Source: Gordionus sp. m RMFG-2023 (taxonomy: Eukaryota > Nematomorpha > Gordioida > Chordodea > Parachordodidae). Taken from it: a DNA stretch of 64,000 bases. The notes beneath the pieces are model-generated. The model made no database searches. It was not told the origin of the DNA and saw nothing but the letters and a program-made list of their open reading frames with translations. Position numbers and translations under genes: made by a program. Below, in pieces: positions 35,550 to 48,290 of this stretch. Where the stretch lies: contig NC_088775.1 in the NCBI RefSeq assembly GCF_954871325.1, positions 6,859,561 through 6,923,560 of the forward strand. Reading direction: 5' to 3'. Position 1 is the first letter of the stretch. Each line of letters begins with the position of its first letter.

Positions 35550-37677
35550 ATGAGCTCTATGGAAATTTCTCAACTAAATTCTAATGGTAAGTATTATATT
35601 TTTTATGTTTTTGATAAAATTATTTAAGAAGTTTGGTTATATCTTTTATATATTGAATTAATGATAAAGGTTTAATTATCTGATATCTATTTATTCTAGA
35701 ATTATTATTAGTCAACAACCACATTAGCCTATATGACCCCAAATTATTTAGTCAGAAGGATGAGAGAGATTTATGTTCCTTATTTAATCAAAAATGCTCA
35801 ACTCAACATGATGCTGTCCAAAAGCATTACAACAATAACATACTATTGACATCAGACAACTTCAATTTATATTCCAGTGACCTTGAACAGAATATTAGTA
35901 TTATAGACAACTCTTCTTGGCAAGGTTCGGAAGATTCAACAAATAATGATATAACACATAAAACATCTGGTAGAATTGACTACAATCCATATTATGAAGA
36001 AAATGAAAGAATCAACAATGATATAGCATTGCCACCATTAGAAACAGCCAACTTCCTTTCAAGACAAATCGATACCTTTACACCTACTAACAAAGCAGAG
36101 AATAATTTTGGGAATCCCCTTAGTCTGATCAAACCACTGAAGGCTGTTTATTACCCCAATTTCAATTTAGCTCATCAAACCTCGAATTATTCGACTAATG
36201 AAAAATCCTCCACCAATATGATCATCCATCCAACTTCTAAATCCAATAATAATAATAATACACCATCCCCATATTTATATTTGTTTTTTCGGGTTGGTAA
36301 AATTCCTCAAATTTTGAGCACATATTCAATTTACGAAATTTATTGATTATTTTTCTAAAAAAATATATATTTATAAATATAAAATTTTATTTGATATCCC
36401 CCCCCCCCCATATATTATTTTATTTTTTATATAAAGCAATTTTTTTTAAAAAAACATTTATAAATGGCTTTTTATTTATAATAAGTTTATACTTATTTTC
36501 CCATCATTTAAGAGACTTGATTTAAGACATCAATCAATAAAACAATTTTATATCAAATAATAATTTGATCTAATTTAAAACTAACCTAAATAAATATGCA
36601 CAGCACACACCCTCTTTTTTTTAAGATTTATTTATAATGATAATGCAAAAAAAATATTTTGCTAAAATTATTTTGTTAAATAAAGGAAATTTAGTTAATA
36701 AGGGAAGAAAATAAAGAATTTAGCAAATATATTATAAATAGTTTATATGTGTATAAAATTGTAATATTTTTTAAATGTGGTAATATAATACATCTACACA
36801 ATGATTTATCGTTGAATGAATAATTGAAAAATTTAACTTATCTCCTCTAGGTGTTTTGTAAATGTGAGAAAATATGCTAATCATTCCTCAATTAATCAAA
36901 CTGTTAAAACCAAATAAAAAAAATAAATTGAATTTTTAACTTAAAAAAATAAATGTATAAAGAAGAAATTTTTAAGAAATTAGTAAATACTTTATTACCT
37001 CCATTTATTTTAACCACTTTTTGTAAGCATAATTTATAAAAAAAAAGAATTTGATTATAAAAGATTTTAAATATTATGTTTTTATAAGTTTTGAAATATT
37101 TAATTGTTATTCTAGGTCTGTTCCAACTTTTTATAAATAGAATTAGATATCTCATATTATATATTTTATTTTCTAGTTTTTTTAGAAAAATACTGCAATA
37201 AATTAAAATATTCGTTAATAATGACTTATAGTGTTGTGGGCTGGCCTTGAATTCTAACAATTTCCTAAAAAATAAAATGATTTTATAAAAATGAAGGCTA
37301 TATTTGTATTAAGTAAATATCTAGTACTAGTTACATTTTACCAATTACCTTTATTTTAGTAAAATAAATAAACTAGAAATTTTTGATATAGATTTTGGTC
37401 TGCAAATAAAATTGTTAATTAAGGATTAGTAAATATATGGGGGCCTTGGAAAATATAAGATAAACATACTTACTTTTTTTTGCAGAAATGAAAATAAGAC
37501 ATGTACCAGGAATTTGCTGTATTTATGGAGAGATGGTGGTGATTTTAATATAAAATCCATCCTGAAGTTATTTTTGAACATCTAAAATTTCGTAAATTTA
37601 CTTCTCAGGATAAATGGTTAAAAATGGATGACGATTACTTAATATCTAAATTATTTGTAAAATTATCTCAAATATAA
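35550..37677 (+). CDS. Unrecognised Asn/Ser-rich protein, spliced gene model
   Basis: Exon A 35550-35586 (MSSMEISQLNSN, donor GTAAGT) joins exon B from 35700 (acceptor TTCTAG) in phase, giving ELLLVNNHISLYDPKLF and then a hydrophilic, Asn/Ser/Thr-rich stretch with no membrane segment up to about 36280 (LPPLETANFLSRQI, then polyasparagine, then TPSPYLY). A donor in the TTTGTTTTTT tract would be phase 2 and fits an exon at 37496 after TTTTTTGCAG: NENKTCTRNLLYLWRD. The tail is then ambiguous. The same frame ends at 37585, but a frame shifted by an apparent 29-32 nt intron (37536 or 37539 to 37567) yields VIFEHLKFRKFTSQDKWLKM to a stop at 37677, a much more protein-like C-terminus. No known family was recognised. 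Exons A and B are convincing; the end is not. Confidence 0.55.
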
Positions 37678-37699
37678 ATTTATGCGCCAAAATTCTGTT

Positions 37700-40318
37700 T
37701 TAAAATATTATTGAATATATATAATTGGCATGTAACCTTTATACTGAGAGGTTTTCGGCTGAAAAACTTGGGTTTATCAACTTTGGGATCGGGTGAAGCG
37801 ATAATTACTAAAAAAAATACCTCCAAAAAAATTGAATATAAATTTTTTTTTCATTTAAAATTTACAAATTTATTAAGAATTATTGATTAGAAAAGTTAGC
37901 CCGATTTTTTAATAATGAATTATACTTGAAAAATTTAACACTAAAATATTCTTAAAAATTTAAAACTGGCAAGGTAAAGGAAAATTATATATGTGAATGC
38001 TTTTGTGATTGATTTAATTTTTCCATGATTTTGTCGGTATTTGGTGTCAAATCCATATGTATATTTAGAAAAGCCAACCCTTTTAATGCTTAATTTATGA
38101 AGTTTCTCATCGACATTTGTCAAAAATCTTTAAGCTCTAAAATACATTTTGCGAATTTATAGTGTCAATGTCAACTTGTTATCTGTATTGGACCTAATTT
38201 TTCAAGAAAAAATTTGTTCTGGCACCATTCCTAAAGAATTTTTTTATTTATCCCGAAAAGTCTTACCCAAAATAATATTTGTCCCCTCCACTGGCTGGAT
38301 ACGAGACCTGAACATGTTTGGTTTGATATACAACTCCAAGGTAGAAGTTGACCAAGCCTGGTAAAAATTTTTGAATAGGTTCTAAGCTAAAAAAAAATTC
38401 GAAATTCCTTTGCACAAGTTGTCTGACCCTGCCTTCACTGTTAGCGATAATTCCTATCAAAGTTAATAAAAATGAATGTAAAATTATTAATTTTTATCGT
38501 ATTTTTGTATACTTCGTTGCGAATTCGCGCTAACTAAATGAGGGGTGACCCATGGGCTGGGGCTCCATTGACATCTAATCTAAGGTTACTATGTGAATAT
38601 TTAAAAATGAAATGTGATACCATCATAAGCTCTTAAACTATAAAGGTTATTGGCTAGGTTCAACAAAGTTGGCATCAAAATTCGGCTGCGTTTATTTTTG
38701 ATCTTTTTACTGCCATTTCCCTGAATTCACAGTTAGCGCAATTCGCAGTGAATTATACAAAATATGCTGTATTTTTCTATTCTTCCCCGCGAATTTTATA
38801 TACTTCGCTGCTTATTCGCGCTACTTTGAATTCGGTGTTATGAATAATTTTGACTATTTTTTTTAGAAAAAATTGTTTCAAAGGAGAATTGAGGGGGGGG
38901 GGAAGTAGTACATATATATTAAACGATTCATTATAGGATTTTCCAGCAGAGTTATCGGTACAATTTAAATTGGTCCAGGTTTATTAATTTTTTTTAATTG
39001 CCTCGGTCTGTTATATTCATATTGGATTTTGATTGAGGCTTGAATCTAAACCAATTCTATAAAACTAATATGGAAAATGATGTTTTTATATTTTTTAATA
39101 TCAAAATGATAATTAGAACTTTTGTGTGATAAGAACAAGTATTATTGTTCAATTATATTTTGGAAGAAAAATATAGACGAGATAACACTTAGGTGGTGTT
39201 TTAGATGGTGCCAGAAAGACGCCTAACCCTTTTTAATTGGGGGATGGGGTTTCAACGAAAACAAATGATAGAATATTGGTTGATCAAAATTGAAACCGAT
39301 TTTTATTTTTGTGAGATCTACCGGTAACTATAGAAATCCTATCGTTTTGCAAGAAAAAATCAGTTTAAACTCATAGATTAGAGAACCGAGCAGTGCGCAA
39401 TGTTCTTCTCAGCAGAGTTAGACTCAAATGATGCCCAAATATAATATAAAATAGGATCACGAAAAGAGGACTTCATTAGAGACGTGCAAAATCAAATTTT
39501 TCGCAAACCCGCCCGCCGCTCCGTTGGCAATTATTTTAGATCTTGGTCTAGCGCGTGGCCCGTGACCAGATAATAAAAACATCTATAGGGTGCGTCTTGG
39601 ATCGACTTAATACCGATCAGCCGGTTATTTAGCCGTCTATATATCTTCGACTAAACGGCATATTAATAAGTACGAGAAATAAAAACGAGAAAAAAAATAC
39701 GAAAAATAACAATGTCATCATATATTAAAAAAAAAAAATTACTGTGTCCTAATTCAAAAGCTCTTATAAGTATCAAAAAATAAGTCGATCCACGACACGG
39801 GCATAGGGAAGAAATCAATTCAAAATATTTATTTTATTCTATTGTTTTTTTCCAACATAGGAAGGAAATATAAACATCAACATTTTTCGGATCACGAGCC
39901 AATCTCTATTTTATTTTATTAATGATGATGTTACAGCCGGCCAAGCTGACACTGACAGGTCGTTGTAAGACTTGGAGACTCAATTAGAGCTTTCACATAA
40001 ATAATTAAGTGCCTTTATTTGATAATATTGCCAAATTTTATCTTACAAGCTATCGAGATTTTTTTTCATTGTTCATAAACCTGACATACAATATAATTTA
40101 CAATTTTTAATTCACATTTTTCTTGGAAAAAAAAATAATGGCTATATTCAAGCCGTTGCGTTATTATAAATCGGTAATTGACAAAAAAATCTAATGGATG
40201 CGCCTAAGCGATTGTTTAATAAAAATCATCTATCCAATATCTAGAATTCTTTTCTGATGAATAACGCCTCATATTAGACTTTTTCAAGCGATGAAAAAAG
40301 TGTTCGCTTCGTAATCAT
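37700..40318. repeat. Repeat-rich stretch with TTCGCGCTAAC elements
   Basis: Words such as GCGAATTCGCGCTAACT recur directly and inverted at about 38503-38540, 38728-38760 and 38795-38826, and again at about 29150-29175 and 60615-60640, so a small non-autonomous element is likely. An open frame at 38149-38364 (+) ending in QAW before a GTAAAA could be an exon but has no recognisable domain and no good acceptor, so I do not call it. A 10-base G run is at 38893-38902. Confidence 0.45.
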
Positions 40319-41129
40319 ACCTTCAAAAATACGAATCAAATCGAATATTTGCATTATTCGTTTTCGATTCGTATTTTCGAATCGAATACTTGTATTATTC
40401 GAATAAAAACGCTATTCGATTTGATATGTCGAATATTTCGACTCGATTTAAAAATTAAATTCCTTAAAATATTTTCAAAAATGGAAAAAATCAGGGTATG
40501 AAAAGTCCCTTATAAAAAATTTTTTTGAATAAATCCTTGAATAATTTTTTTTTAAAAATAAAACTTGTGATTTCATCATGAATAGATTTCTTGTTCATGA
40601 AAATTATGAAGGTTTACTTATTAAACTCTTTTCTTTTTTTTTACTAAACATATTTGGAATTTTAGGGAAAATTTGATCAAAAATCTCTCTTTTTAAAAAA
40701 AAATCTTCAAAGATTCTGGCTAGGAGGATTTTTTTTTTCAAACTCTGGGAAAAATCTGATTGTTAAAATTTTAAAAATGATTTATAAAATGTAAAAATAA
40801 AGTTGGAAAGTTAAAATATTCCTTAAGGAACATATGAAATACTTACAAATTATTTTAAATATTTATGAAAGTTTTAAGATTTACGAATAGTTTCGAATAT
40901 TCACGAATAATGTCGAAGATATACGATAAACTTGGAATAATATGAAAAAAATCATATTATACAAATAATTCCTTCGAATAATAGGAAAAAAATTATTCGA
41001 CGATTAATACATATACCTTATTCGTAATCGATTTGAATTTTCGAATCGAATAATTTTGTTATTCGTATTCGTAAAATACGAATCGAATATCGGATAATTC
41101 GTTTTAGGTATATTCGTAATTTACGAAAG
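40319..41129. mobile_element. ATTCGAAT foldback element, about 800 bp
   Basis: The two ends, 40319-40450 and 41000-41129, are built of TATTCGTATTCG/CGAATCGAATA words in inverted relation (for example CGTATTTTCGAATCGAATAC and GAATTTTCGAATCGAATAAT), around a plainer AT-rich core. It shares its words with 30780-30990. No coding capacity seen, and a target duplication could not be defined. Confidence 0.6.
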
Positions 41130-41589
41130 CAAATCCATAATTGTTATAATTGATAAATACGGAGCAAAGTGATGTTGTCGACAGCTGTTTACGTATATAT
41201 TATTCAAAAATTTTATTACGAAATCACCTGTAATCTTGCTAGCGATTAATTTCACGTGGTTGAGTAAATCGTGCTTACTACAAACGCAGCTTAACTAGTG
41301 CTATACAATAACGTCGTTACTAAGACTGACAATAATACCAATACTTCCTTGGTATAATACCAATACAATCCGATGTAAAATCAGATATTAGTCAAATTTT
41401 TACGCCTGGTTCGGATTTGAATTTTTTTAAAATATCCTTTATTTTTGGCTAGTATTTTGCTAATTGTTTCATTTCAAAAGGGAAAATTAAAAATACGAAC
41501 ATTAAATGAATAATTAAACGTATGATTTTTCAACTGATTAATCGATATAATTTCAATTTTTTTTCTTAAAAAGTTGGCCTGCTTCAGCC

Positions 41590-41791
41590 TAGAAGTTCTT
41601 AAACGACTCGATTTAGATAATTTTAAAATTAAAATTATAGTCAAAACAATATTACTCAAGTCTCGAGATATTGTATTAAAATTTATTTGCCATCTACAAG
41701 CAAAATCTTTTAGGGTCGCGTAAAAATTTTTGGCTAAAGCCAAAATATTTGGTATTTATTTAAATAAAATTTGAGCCGTTTAACAACGCTA
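41590..41791. mobile_element. hAT-like MITE, family C
   Basis: A worn copy. The left end is TAGAAGTTCTTAAACGACTC and the right end is GAGCCGTTTAACAACGCTA. Flanks CTTCAGCC and GCTCAGCC agree at six of eight positions. Confidence 0.8.
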
Positions 41792-42139
41792 GCTCAGCCC
41801 GGATTTATAATATTTTTAAAAAACTGTTAATGCCTTGGTTAGACTTTTAAAATTATCATCATCCCCGTAATCAGATCGAACAGTACACACGCATTAACCA
41901 AGGCAAATATACCTCGTAAAATGTCCATGTTAAGGATTAATAAAATAATTATGTATAAATTTTATGTCAAAATATAGATATAATTTAAAATTTTTCCCTT
42001 TTTTTTCGCAAGTTGAATTTAAAACTATCTAATCACTTCATCATTAATATTTATAACGTTTAAAAATAGATGAGATATTAATTAAAAATTCATTGACCTC
42101 TTAATTTTACATTTTTTTTTAAAAAAAGGTGTCATGTAT

Positions 42140-42151
42140 CCCCCCCCCCCC
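42140..42151. repeat. Poly-C run of 12
   Basis: G/C homopolymer set, see findings. Confidence 0.95.
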
Positions 42152-42466
42152 ACCCTAAAAAATAAAAAGAAAAATATCCCAATAAATCTTCCTTTAATTT
42201 TATGAAATGAAAAAAAATATAAAATAAATAAATACTAGAATATGATTCTGAAATCAATTATAATAAATTCCTCATTAAATAGATAAATCATCTCCTTTAT
42301 CTAGAACCTTCCTTTTGATTTATCTGTATTCTCTTTTTTTTTCTCTTTCTTTCTTTTTATTCTGTATCTATTCTATTCTTTTTGTATCGAGACTTTTAAA
42401 AAGTTTGTCAAACATTTCATTGTTCATTTATTCAACCTTTTCTTTTTTTTTTCTTCTTTTTTTTTC

Positions 42467-43324
42467 TTTTCTTTTCTTTTCTTTTCTTTTCTTTTCTTTT
42501 CTTTTCTTTTCTTTTCTTTTCTTTTCTTTTCTTTTCTTTTCTTTTCTTTTCTTTTCTTTTCTTTTCTTTTCTTTTCTTTTCTTTTCTTTTCTTTTCTTTT
42601 CTTTTCTTTTCTTTTCTTTTCTTTTCTTTTCTTTTCTTTTCTTTTCTTTTCTTTTCTTTTCTTTTCTTTTCTTTTCTTTTCTTTTCTTTTCTTTTCTTTT
42701 CTTTTCTTTTCTTTTCTTTTCTTTTCTTTTCTTTTCTTTTCTTTTCTTTTCTTTTCTTTTCTTTTCTTTTCTTTTCTTTTCTTTTCTTTTCTTTTCTTTT
42801 CTTTTCTTTTCTTTTCTTTTCTTTTCTTTTCTTTTCTTTTCTTTTCTTTTCTTTTCTTTTCTTTTCTTTTCTTTTCTTTTCTTTTCTTTTCTTTTCTTTT
42901 CTTTTCTTTTCTTTTCTTTTCTTTTCTTTTCTTTTCTTTTCTTTTCTTTTCTTTTCTTTTCTTTTCTTTTCTTTTCTTTTCTTTTCTTTTCTTTTCTTTT
43001 CTTTTCTTTTCTTTTCTTTTCTTTTCTTTTCTTTTCTTTTCTTTTCTTTTCTTTTCTTTTCTTTTCTTTTCTTTTCTTTTCTTTTCTTTTCTTTTCTTTT
43101 CTTTTCTTTTCTTTTCTTTTCTTTTCTTTTCTTTTCTTTTCTTTTCTTTTCTTTTCTTTTCTTTTCTTTTCTTTTCTTTTCTTTTCTTTTCTTTTCTTTT
43201 CTTTTCTTTTCTTTTCTTTTCTTTTCTTTTCTTTTCTTTTCTTTTCTTTTCTTCTTTTCTTTTCTTTTCTTTTCTTTTCTTTTCTTTTCTTTTCTTTTCT
43301 TTTCTTTTCTTTTCTTTTCTTTTC
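42467..43324. repeat. Giant (TTTTC)n microsatellite, about 171 units
   Basis: About 858 bp of TTTTC pentamer with one irregularity near 43250 (CTTTTCTTCTTTTC). A less regular T/C tract leads into it from about 42330. The sequence is otherwise pure, which implies recent expansion or ongoing instability. It stays open in several frames on both strands, giving long FSFLF or RKEKK repeats that should not be read as proteins. Confidence 0.98.
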
Positions 43325-43783
43325 ACAACACAACATATACATAAAAAAGGATATTGAAAAAATAAATATGGATGAAACAAATTATTAAAAGTAAAACTAC
43401 ATTGTAATTTGTATTTTTTTTTAAAAAAGATATAAAATTTAATTACAAAATATGAATAAAATAATGAATTTTCATGACAAAATTAAATATTTAAATAAAA
43501 ACAATAAAATTTTAGATTATTTCAGCATCTTTTTAAACCAAAAAAAAATATATATATATTAATTTCAAGGTCAAAATATAATGATAATTGACAAAGACCG
43601 AAGTGTAAATAATTTAAAACATATAAATATAAAATATTACTAAATAAATAAAGTTACTGTATTACAGAAAAAAAAAATCAGGTTATGACATAACATAATG
43701 TAAACATTATTTAATTTATCGATAAATATAAAATTTTTTCGTGATTTCCCACTCTACAAATAAAGGTTAGAATTATTTTGAAT

Positions 43784-44513
43784 CAGAGACCTGCATGCCT
43801 GGCCCTAACAGAAGTTCGGCACTTTTTTTAAAAAATCCGGGTCGTGCAAATGGTACCTCTTCAGGTCTTGATTTGAATTAAATGGGTTTCCTAAGCTCCC
43901 ATTATCGCTCTTTTTTTTTGACTTTGCTGTTTTTATTTTTCGGATCTCTCTAGTCCCATACTCTAAAATTTCTAAGAATAAGGATAGAAATAAATAGGGG
44001 GGGGGGGGATAGCTTATTAAAATTTCAAAATAAAAAACCGACAATTTTTAGAGATTCGAATCCTTGGGACCTATTTGCTAAACTGGCTACTAATTATAGC
44101 GACTCTTTCTTAGTTCGGTTTGTTCCGGATTTAATTTACTATCGAATAATTTATGTATAAAAAAAATCAAATTGAAAACTATAGCGAATATTAAAGTTAA
44201 TAAAATTATAGCATTTTATACCCTCTCAAAAGTATCATTAAGACAAGCAACATTAGGTCTCCTCCTCCCTTTCCCTATAATTAAATTATTAAAGTGATAG
44301 TTGAATATTTAAATTTAATACATAACATTAAAATAGAAGATGTAAATATAAATTTTTTTTTGAGGTTGAGATTTCTTTCCTTTATAAATTTTTTTTTTTA
44401 AAAAAATCGGGTCGTGAGCCATAACTGATCACAGACTGAGATCTAGATCTCAAAAAATTTGCCACCGAGCTGGTAGACCCGGACTTAAAATATTTTTATT
44501 TTGAAGGTCTCTG
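43784..44513. mobile_element. hAT-like non-autonomous element, family D ends
   Basis: Begins CAGAGACCTGCATGCCTGG and ends GAAGGTCTCTG; the terminal CAGAGACCT/AGGTCTCTG pair is inverted. GTCGTGCAAATGGTACC near the left and CGGGTCGTGAGCC near the right suggest further inner symmetry. No matching 8-bp flanks (TTTTGAAT versus ACATTTTT), so the two ends may belong to different copies. A 12-base G run lies inside at 43997-44008. Confidence 0.5.
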
Positions 44514-44925
44514 ACATTTTTTTATAAAATTAAAATATTATATTACACCTAAATATACTAATATGAATAATTTATGTATAACCGTATTTTTATGGTAATG
44601 CCTTAATATATTAAGTTATAATATATATTTATGTATATGTAATATGTCAATATTATTTTTTGCGTATAAATTATGTTATTATATTATTAATAATATTTTT
44701 TTGGACTCATTATTTGGACGGCTATACTGCGATAACCTAATAACACTTATTGAATATGAAAAAGTAGATATTTTTATAAATATATAAAAATTCCAACCAT
44801 CATTTCATGATGAATGTAGGATGACAGCATCTAATAAAGGTCACTGCAAATGAAACAATTAATTTTATGGAAAAAGGTATTATGAAACAATATAATCTCC
44901 TACTCTACTCCTCATTACTAGAAAA
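44514..44925. other. AT-rich spacer
   Basis: Nothing coding or repetitive recognised beyond A/T-rich sequence. Confidence 0.35.
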
Positions 44926-44929
44926 CCTA

Positions 44930-45480
44930 ACATAATATCAAGAATTCCCAAAGGTGCTAGGTTACAAGTTGCTAAGTCTCTCTCTGATTGCATCTCCTAT
45001 CTATTGCAAAACTTCAACAGTGAGACGGAATGCCTTAAATTGGTTATAATACCTTTAGGCTACCTGATGAATCCTCTAGTCCTATAACGTATCTCCCCAT
45101 CTCCAAGAGTTTAAGAGTCCCACAATTTTTTATAACAAAAAAGCTTCTCCTATTGAGCTTAAAACTAAACTTATTTTAAAGAAAATCGTCTGTTTAAATA
45201 TTAAAGGTGCTCTCAAATTGGCTTCTTCTTATGATTCACTAGCTGACCACTCAGAAGAGACATACATAAAACTCCCTTCAAAACAAAAATTTCCAAATAT
45301 TCGGAAATATCAAGATCGCATTATCTTTCTTCATGGATTTAGAATCTCACATCAAACATACTTGAGATCCGCGAGAAGGATCCTTCCTCAGGCAGATACT
45401 GGCTATTACTATCCTTAAAGCGTATTATCAAAGTTTCAATGGCAGTCTTCTCCCCACAGACTTTAGTTAGACTCACTTTT
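44930..45480 (+). mobile_element. LINE fragment, N-terminal side of the reverse-transcriptase ORF
   Basis: Plus-strand frames read RIPKGARLQVAKSLSDCISY (about 44945), NSETECLKLVIIPLGYL, then, after a frame change, KLILKKIVCLNIKGALKLAS and YDSLADHSEETYIKL (about 45165-45280). This is the order IPKGAR, GAVRLASSxDTLA, TxxxLxxKHP seen just upstream of the reverse-transcriptase domain in a widespread animal LINE-type ORF. The minus-strand pieces at 51973-52620 and 58490-58690 look like the C-terminus of the same type. Frames are broken. The fragment stops at the hexamer array. Confidence 0.68.
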
Positions 45481-45485
45481 TCTTC

Positions 45486-45826
45486 CTTATTCTTATTCTT
45501 ATTCTTATTCTTATTCTTATTCTTATTCTTATTCTTATTCTTATTCTTATTCTTATTCTTATTCTTATTCTTATTCTTATTCTTATTCTTATTCTTATTC
45601 TTATTCTTATTCTTATTCTTATTCTTATTCTTATTCTTATTCTTATTCTTATTCTTATTCTTATTCTTATTCTTATTCTTATTCTTATTCTTATTCTTAT
45701 TCTTATTCTTATTCTTATTCTTATTCTTATTCTTATTCTTATTCTTATTCTTATTCTTATTCTTATTCTTATTCTTATTCTTATTCTTATTCTTATTCTT
45801 ATTCTTATTCTTATTCTTATTCTTAA
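45486..45826. repeat. (TTCTTA)n hexamer microsatellite, about 57 units
   Basis: A pure array of about 341 bp. It begins directly where the LINE fragment ends, at SRLTFSS, and so either grew at the junction or interrupts the element. Open in frame on both strands (LFLF or RIRI repeats), which is an artefact of the period. Confidence 0.97.
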
Positions 45827-48149
45827 CATTATTATTTAATTTGGAATTTATTTATAATTTCGTATATAAAATTTGTATTGACTTATATTATTTGATAAAT
45901 AAAAATATTATACAATATAATAAAATAAAAAAAATGAAAATCTAATTATAACATAAAAAGATTTAAAAGAATCTTTTATATTTATAATTTATAATTTCAA
46001 TTTTATTATTGTCATTTTCATTTAGCAAATCTTTTAAAAAAACTGAATCCATTATTCATATTCGTAGAAAAGTAAGTAGTAATCTTATTTATGATCACGA
46101 GCATTAAAATAAGATAGCTCGGGTGATTAAGCTCTTTATTGGGTATGGTTGTTGAACTAGTTGTGTTTTTATGATTACTGGGAAAAACTTCAACAGCAAT
46201 TACACAAGAGTCACTAATATTATAAGTAACTTTTGATGAACAATGTCTCCCAATTTAATTATTCTTAGAATATGAATATTAGACCCCCTTAGAAGATGCT
46301 AAGAATCAAATATCAGTGTTATCAATATTTATTCATTTCTATTGTGAAGAAGAAGAATTAAATTCTGCAAATTTTTGCGATGATAATTAAATTAAATTTT
46401 TTTTATATGCTTAGATATAATAGAAAATCACGTGTGAAGTTTTTTTATGAATAAAAAAGTTTATCATTCACACTTCAATTATAAAGCATAAAATTAGGAC
46501 GCATTAATAAATTTATGTTTGCCAGCTTATTCATCGTTAATTTCTCTCCTCTCTTTTAGTGGGGTCAGTCACTAGATTTCTAATTTGATGGCTTTTTCAA
46601 AATTAGCATAAAATTTGAAAGAAATTAATATTTTTAAAAAAATTTAGCCTCAAAAGTTTTTAAGAAGTTTGAAAACCTCGGCTATACTCCCCCACCACCC
46701 ATTAGTGAGGATCACAATTCCTCCCAAAAATTTTAAGGAATTGTATGGAGAAGAGATCATCTCTCAATAATCAAAACCTATATTTGATTAACCATTAAAA
46801 TTAATTATGTCTGAGTAACGTCAGATAAATGAACTTGCTAATAACTGTCTTATTACTTGTCCATAACTGTCATTATTATTATTTAGCATATTTTTTTGCT
46901 ATTGCCCAATGCTAATATTATAACGAGGACTCAGCGAGGGAACTTCAATAATGTTGGGAGCACACTACTCTTACAACTTTAATTTGAGACACACCTAAAA
47001 TAATAAGAGCAAAAGAAGAAGATTTGAGCACGTCTATAATGAACGAGTTAACGAGTTGACGATTCGTCAAAGGAACAAATTATATATATCTCCCCCCAAA
47101 AAACAGATTAAAATAAAAATTTTCAATTATTTATATATATAAATATATTATTTTTCAAACCAAAATCGAAGCTTCTTATGTGCAATTTTATTTTATTTAA
47201 TTATTCAACACACGTTCCCATCGAATAAGACGATTTTGCTATATTTTTTTTTTCAGATTTAAGCGCGGTTCCGTTATATAGTATTACAAAAGTTTTCCCA
47301 ATTAGTATATCTAATAGGAAATTAAATTTATTTTTTGTTTTTTTTTTAAAGATTAAAATTTTTTTTATTATTTGGGTAAGTGAATATATTAATCATAATC
47401 AAGATCTATATTTTTAACCTTAATCGACGTAAGGCTTGTTTTTTAGAAAAATATTGGCCCCACCTGTTATCAAGTAAAGGGAAGTTGATTCAATAACTAC
47501 CCACTTACCTACTAACTCTTTAAGAATCCCCGAGAAATAATTATATTCTAATCCCTTCGTTTTGATAAAATTAATTGTTTGCTACAAACTTTGATCAGGG
47601 TATCAGGCCCCGATTTTCCTAAGCTTGACATGACATGATCAATATAGATAGTCGGCAAAGCCGGTTCAGCCAAACTCTACTCTCCTTGGGGAAGAGAGCC
47701 AGATGATCGGGTCGGAAAGTTCGATTAAAAATGTTTTTCCACAGGCCGGATATAATCACTATATCTATAAACCATATATCAAGAACAAAGATGGGGGGGG
47801 GAAATCTGTACATAAAGCCTAAATATAAACAATTTTTCATTAAATAATTGGGCAGTCAAGGATTTAATTATTCCTAAGGATTTATTTGAATCAGTACACC
47901 TGCTAAGAAAAAAAAATTAGTTATTTTTCCGGAAAGGAATCCCTTTTTTATGTAAAAAAAAAGAGGAATTTATCAATATATGATTCTTCCGATGCTGTTT
48001 TTTGCAAAAAAAAAAAATTTCTGTCACAATTTTCTATCCAATTATAACCCTAGATGAAATATTTAACCAAAAGAGTAGTCCTGTAAAGGCTATACAATTG
48101 GGAGAACAGAGATAGAATGCTTTTTCCTCCCATTACTTTGAGCTCTATG
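45827..48149. other. AT-rich intergenic stretch
   Basis: No supported gene. The open frame at 47619-47840 (-) overlaps a GGTCGG/GCCGG patch that looks like worn hAT-like sequence. A 9-base G run is at 47793-47801. Confidence 0.4.
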
Positions 48150-48290
48150 ATAGTGCAAGATGATTTTTTAAAAACGGCTGACTCAATATTTTATCCAAAA
48201 AAATATCACCCGAGGCTTAAGATTTAGGTAGATGACATAAATGTTCGGGCCTTATATTAGCAAGATCCCGAATACTTAGGCAATATTTCC
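48150..48290. mobile_element. Partial family C MITE
   Basis: Left half only: AAAAACGGCTGACTCAATAT, then ATCCAAAAAAATATCACCC and GAGGCTTAAGATTTAGG, following the inner sequence of the complete copies. The ends are lost. Confidence 0.6.

Noticed and set aside
38149-38460. Overlapping frames at 38.1-38.5 kb as a possible exon
   Set aside because: The plus-strand frame ends in a GTAAAA donor-like site but has no convincing acceptor and no recognisable motif; it sits in a repeat-rich stretch.
42315-43388. Very long open frames across the TTTTC array (over 300 codons on both strands)
   Set aside because: A pure pentamer lacks stop codons in its frames; composition is only Phe/Ser/Leu or Lys/Arg/Glu repeats with no gene context.
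45439-45945. Open frames of LF and RI repeats over the hexamer array
   Set aside because: Artefact of a period divisible by three without stops.
47619-47840. 73-codon minus-strand frame
   Set aside because: Overlaps GGTCGG/GCCGG-type worn repeat sequence; no domain recognised.
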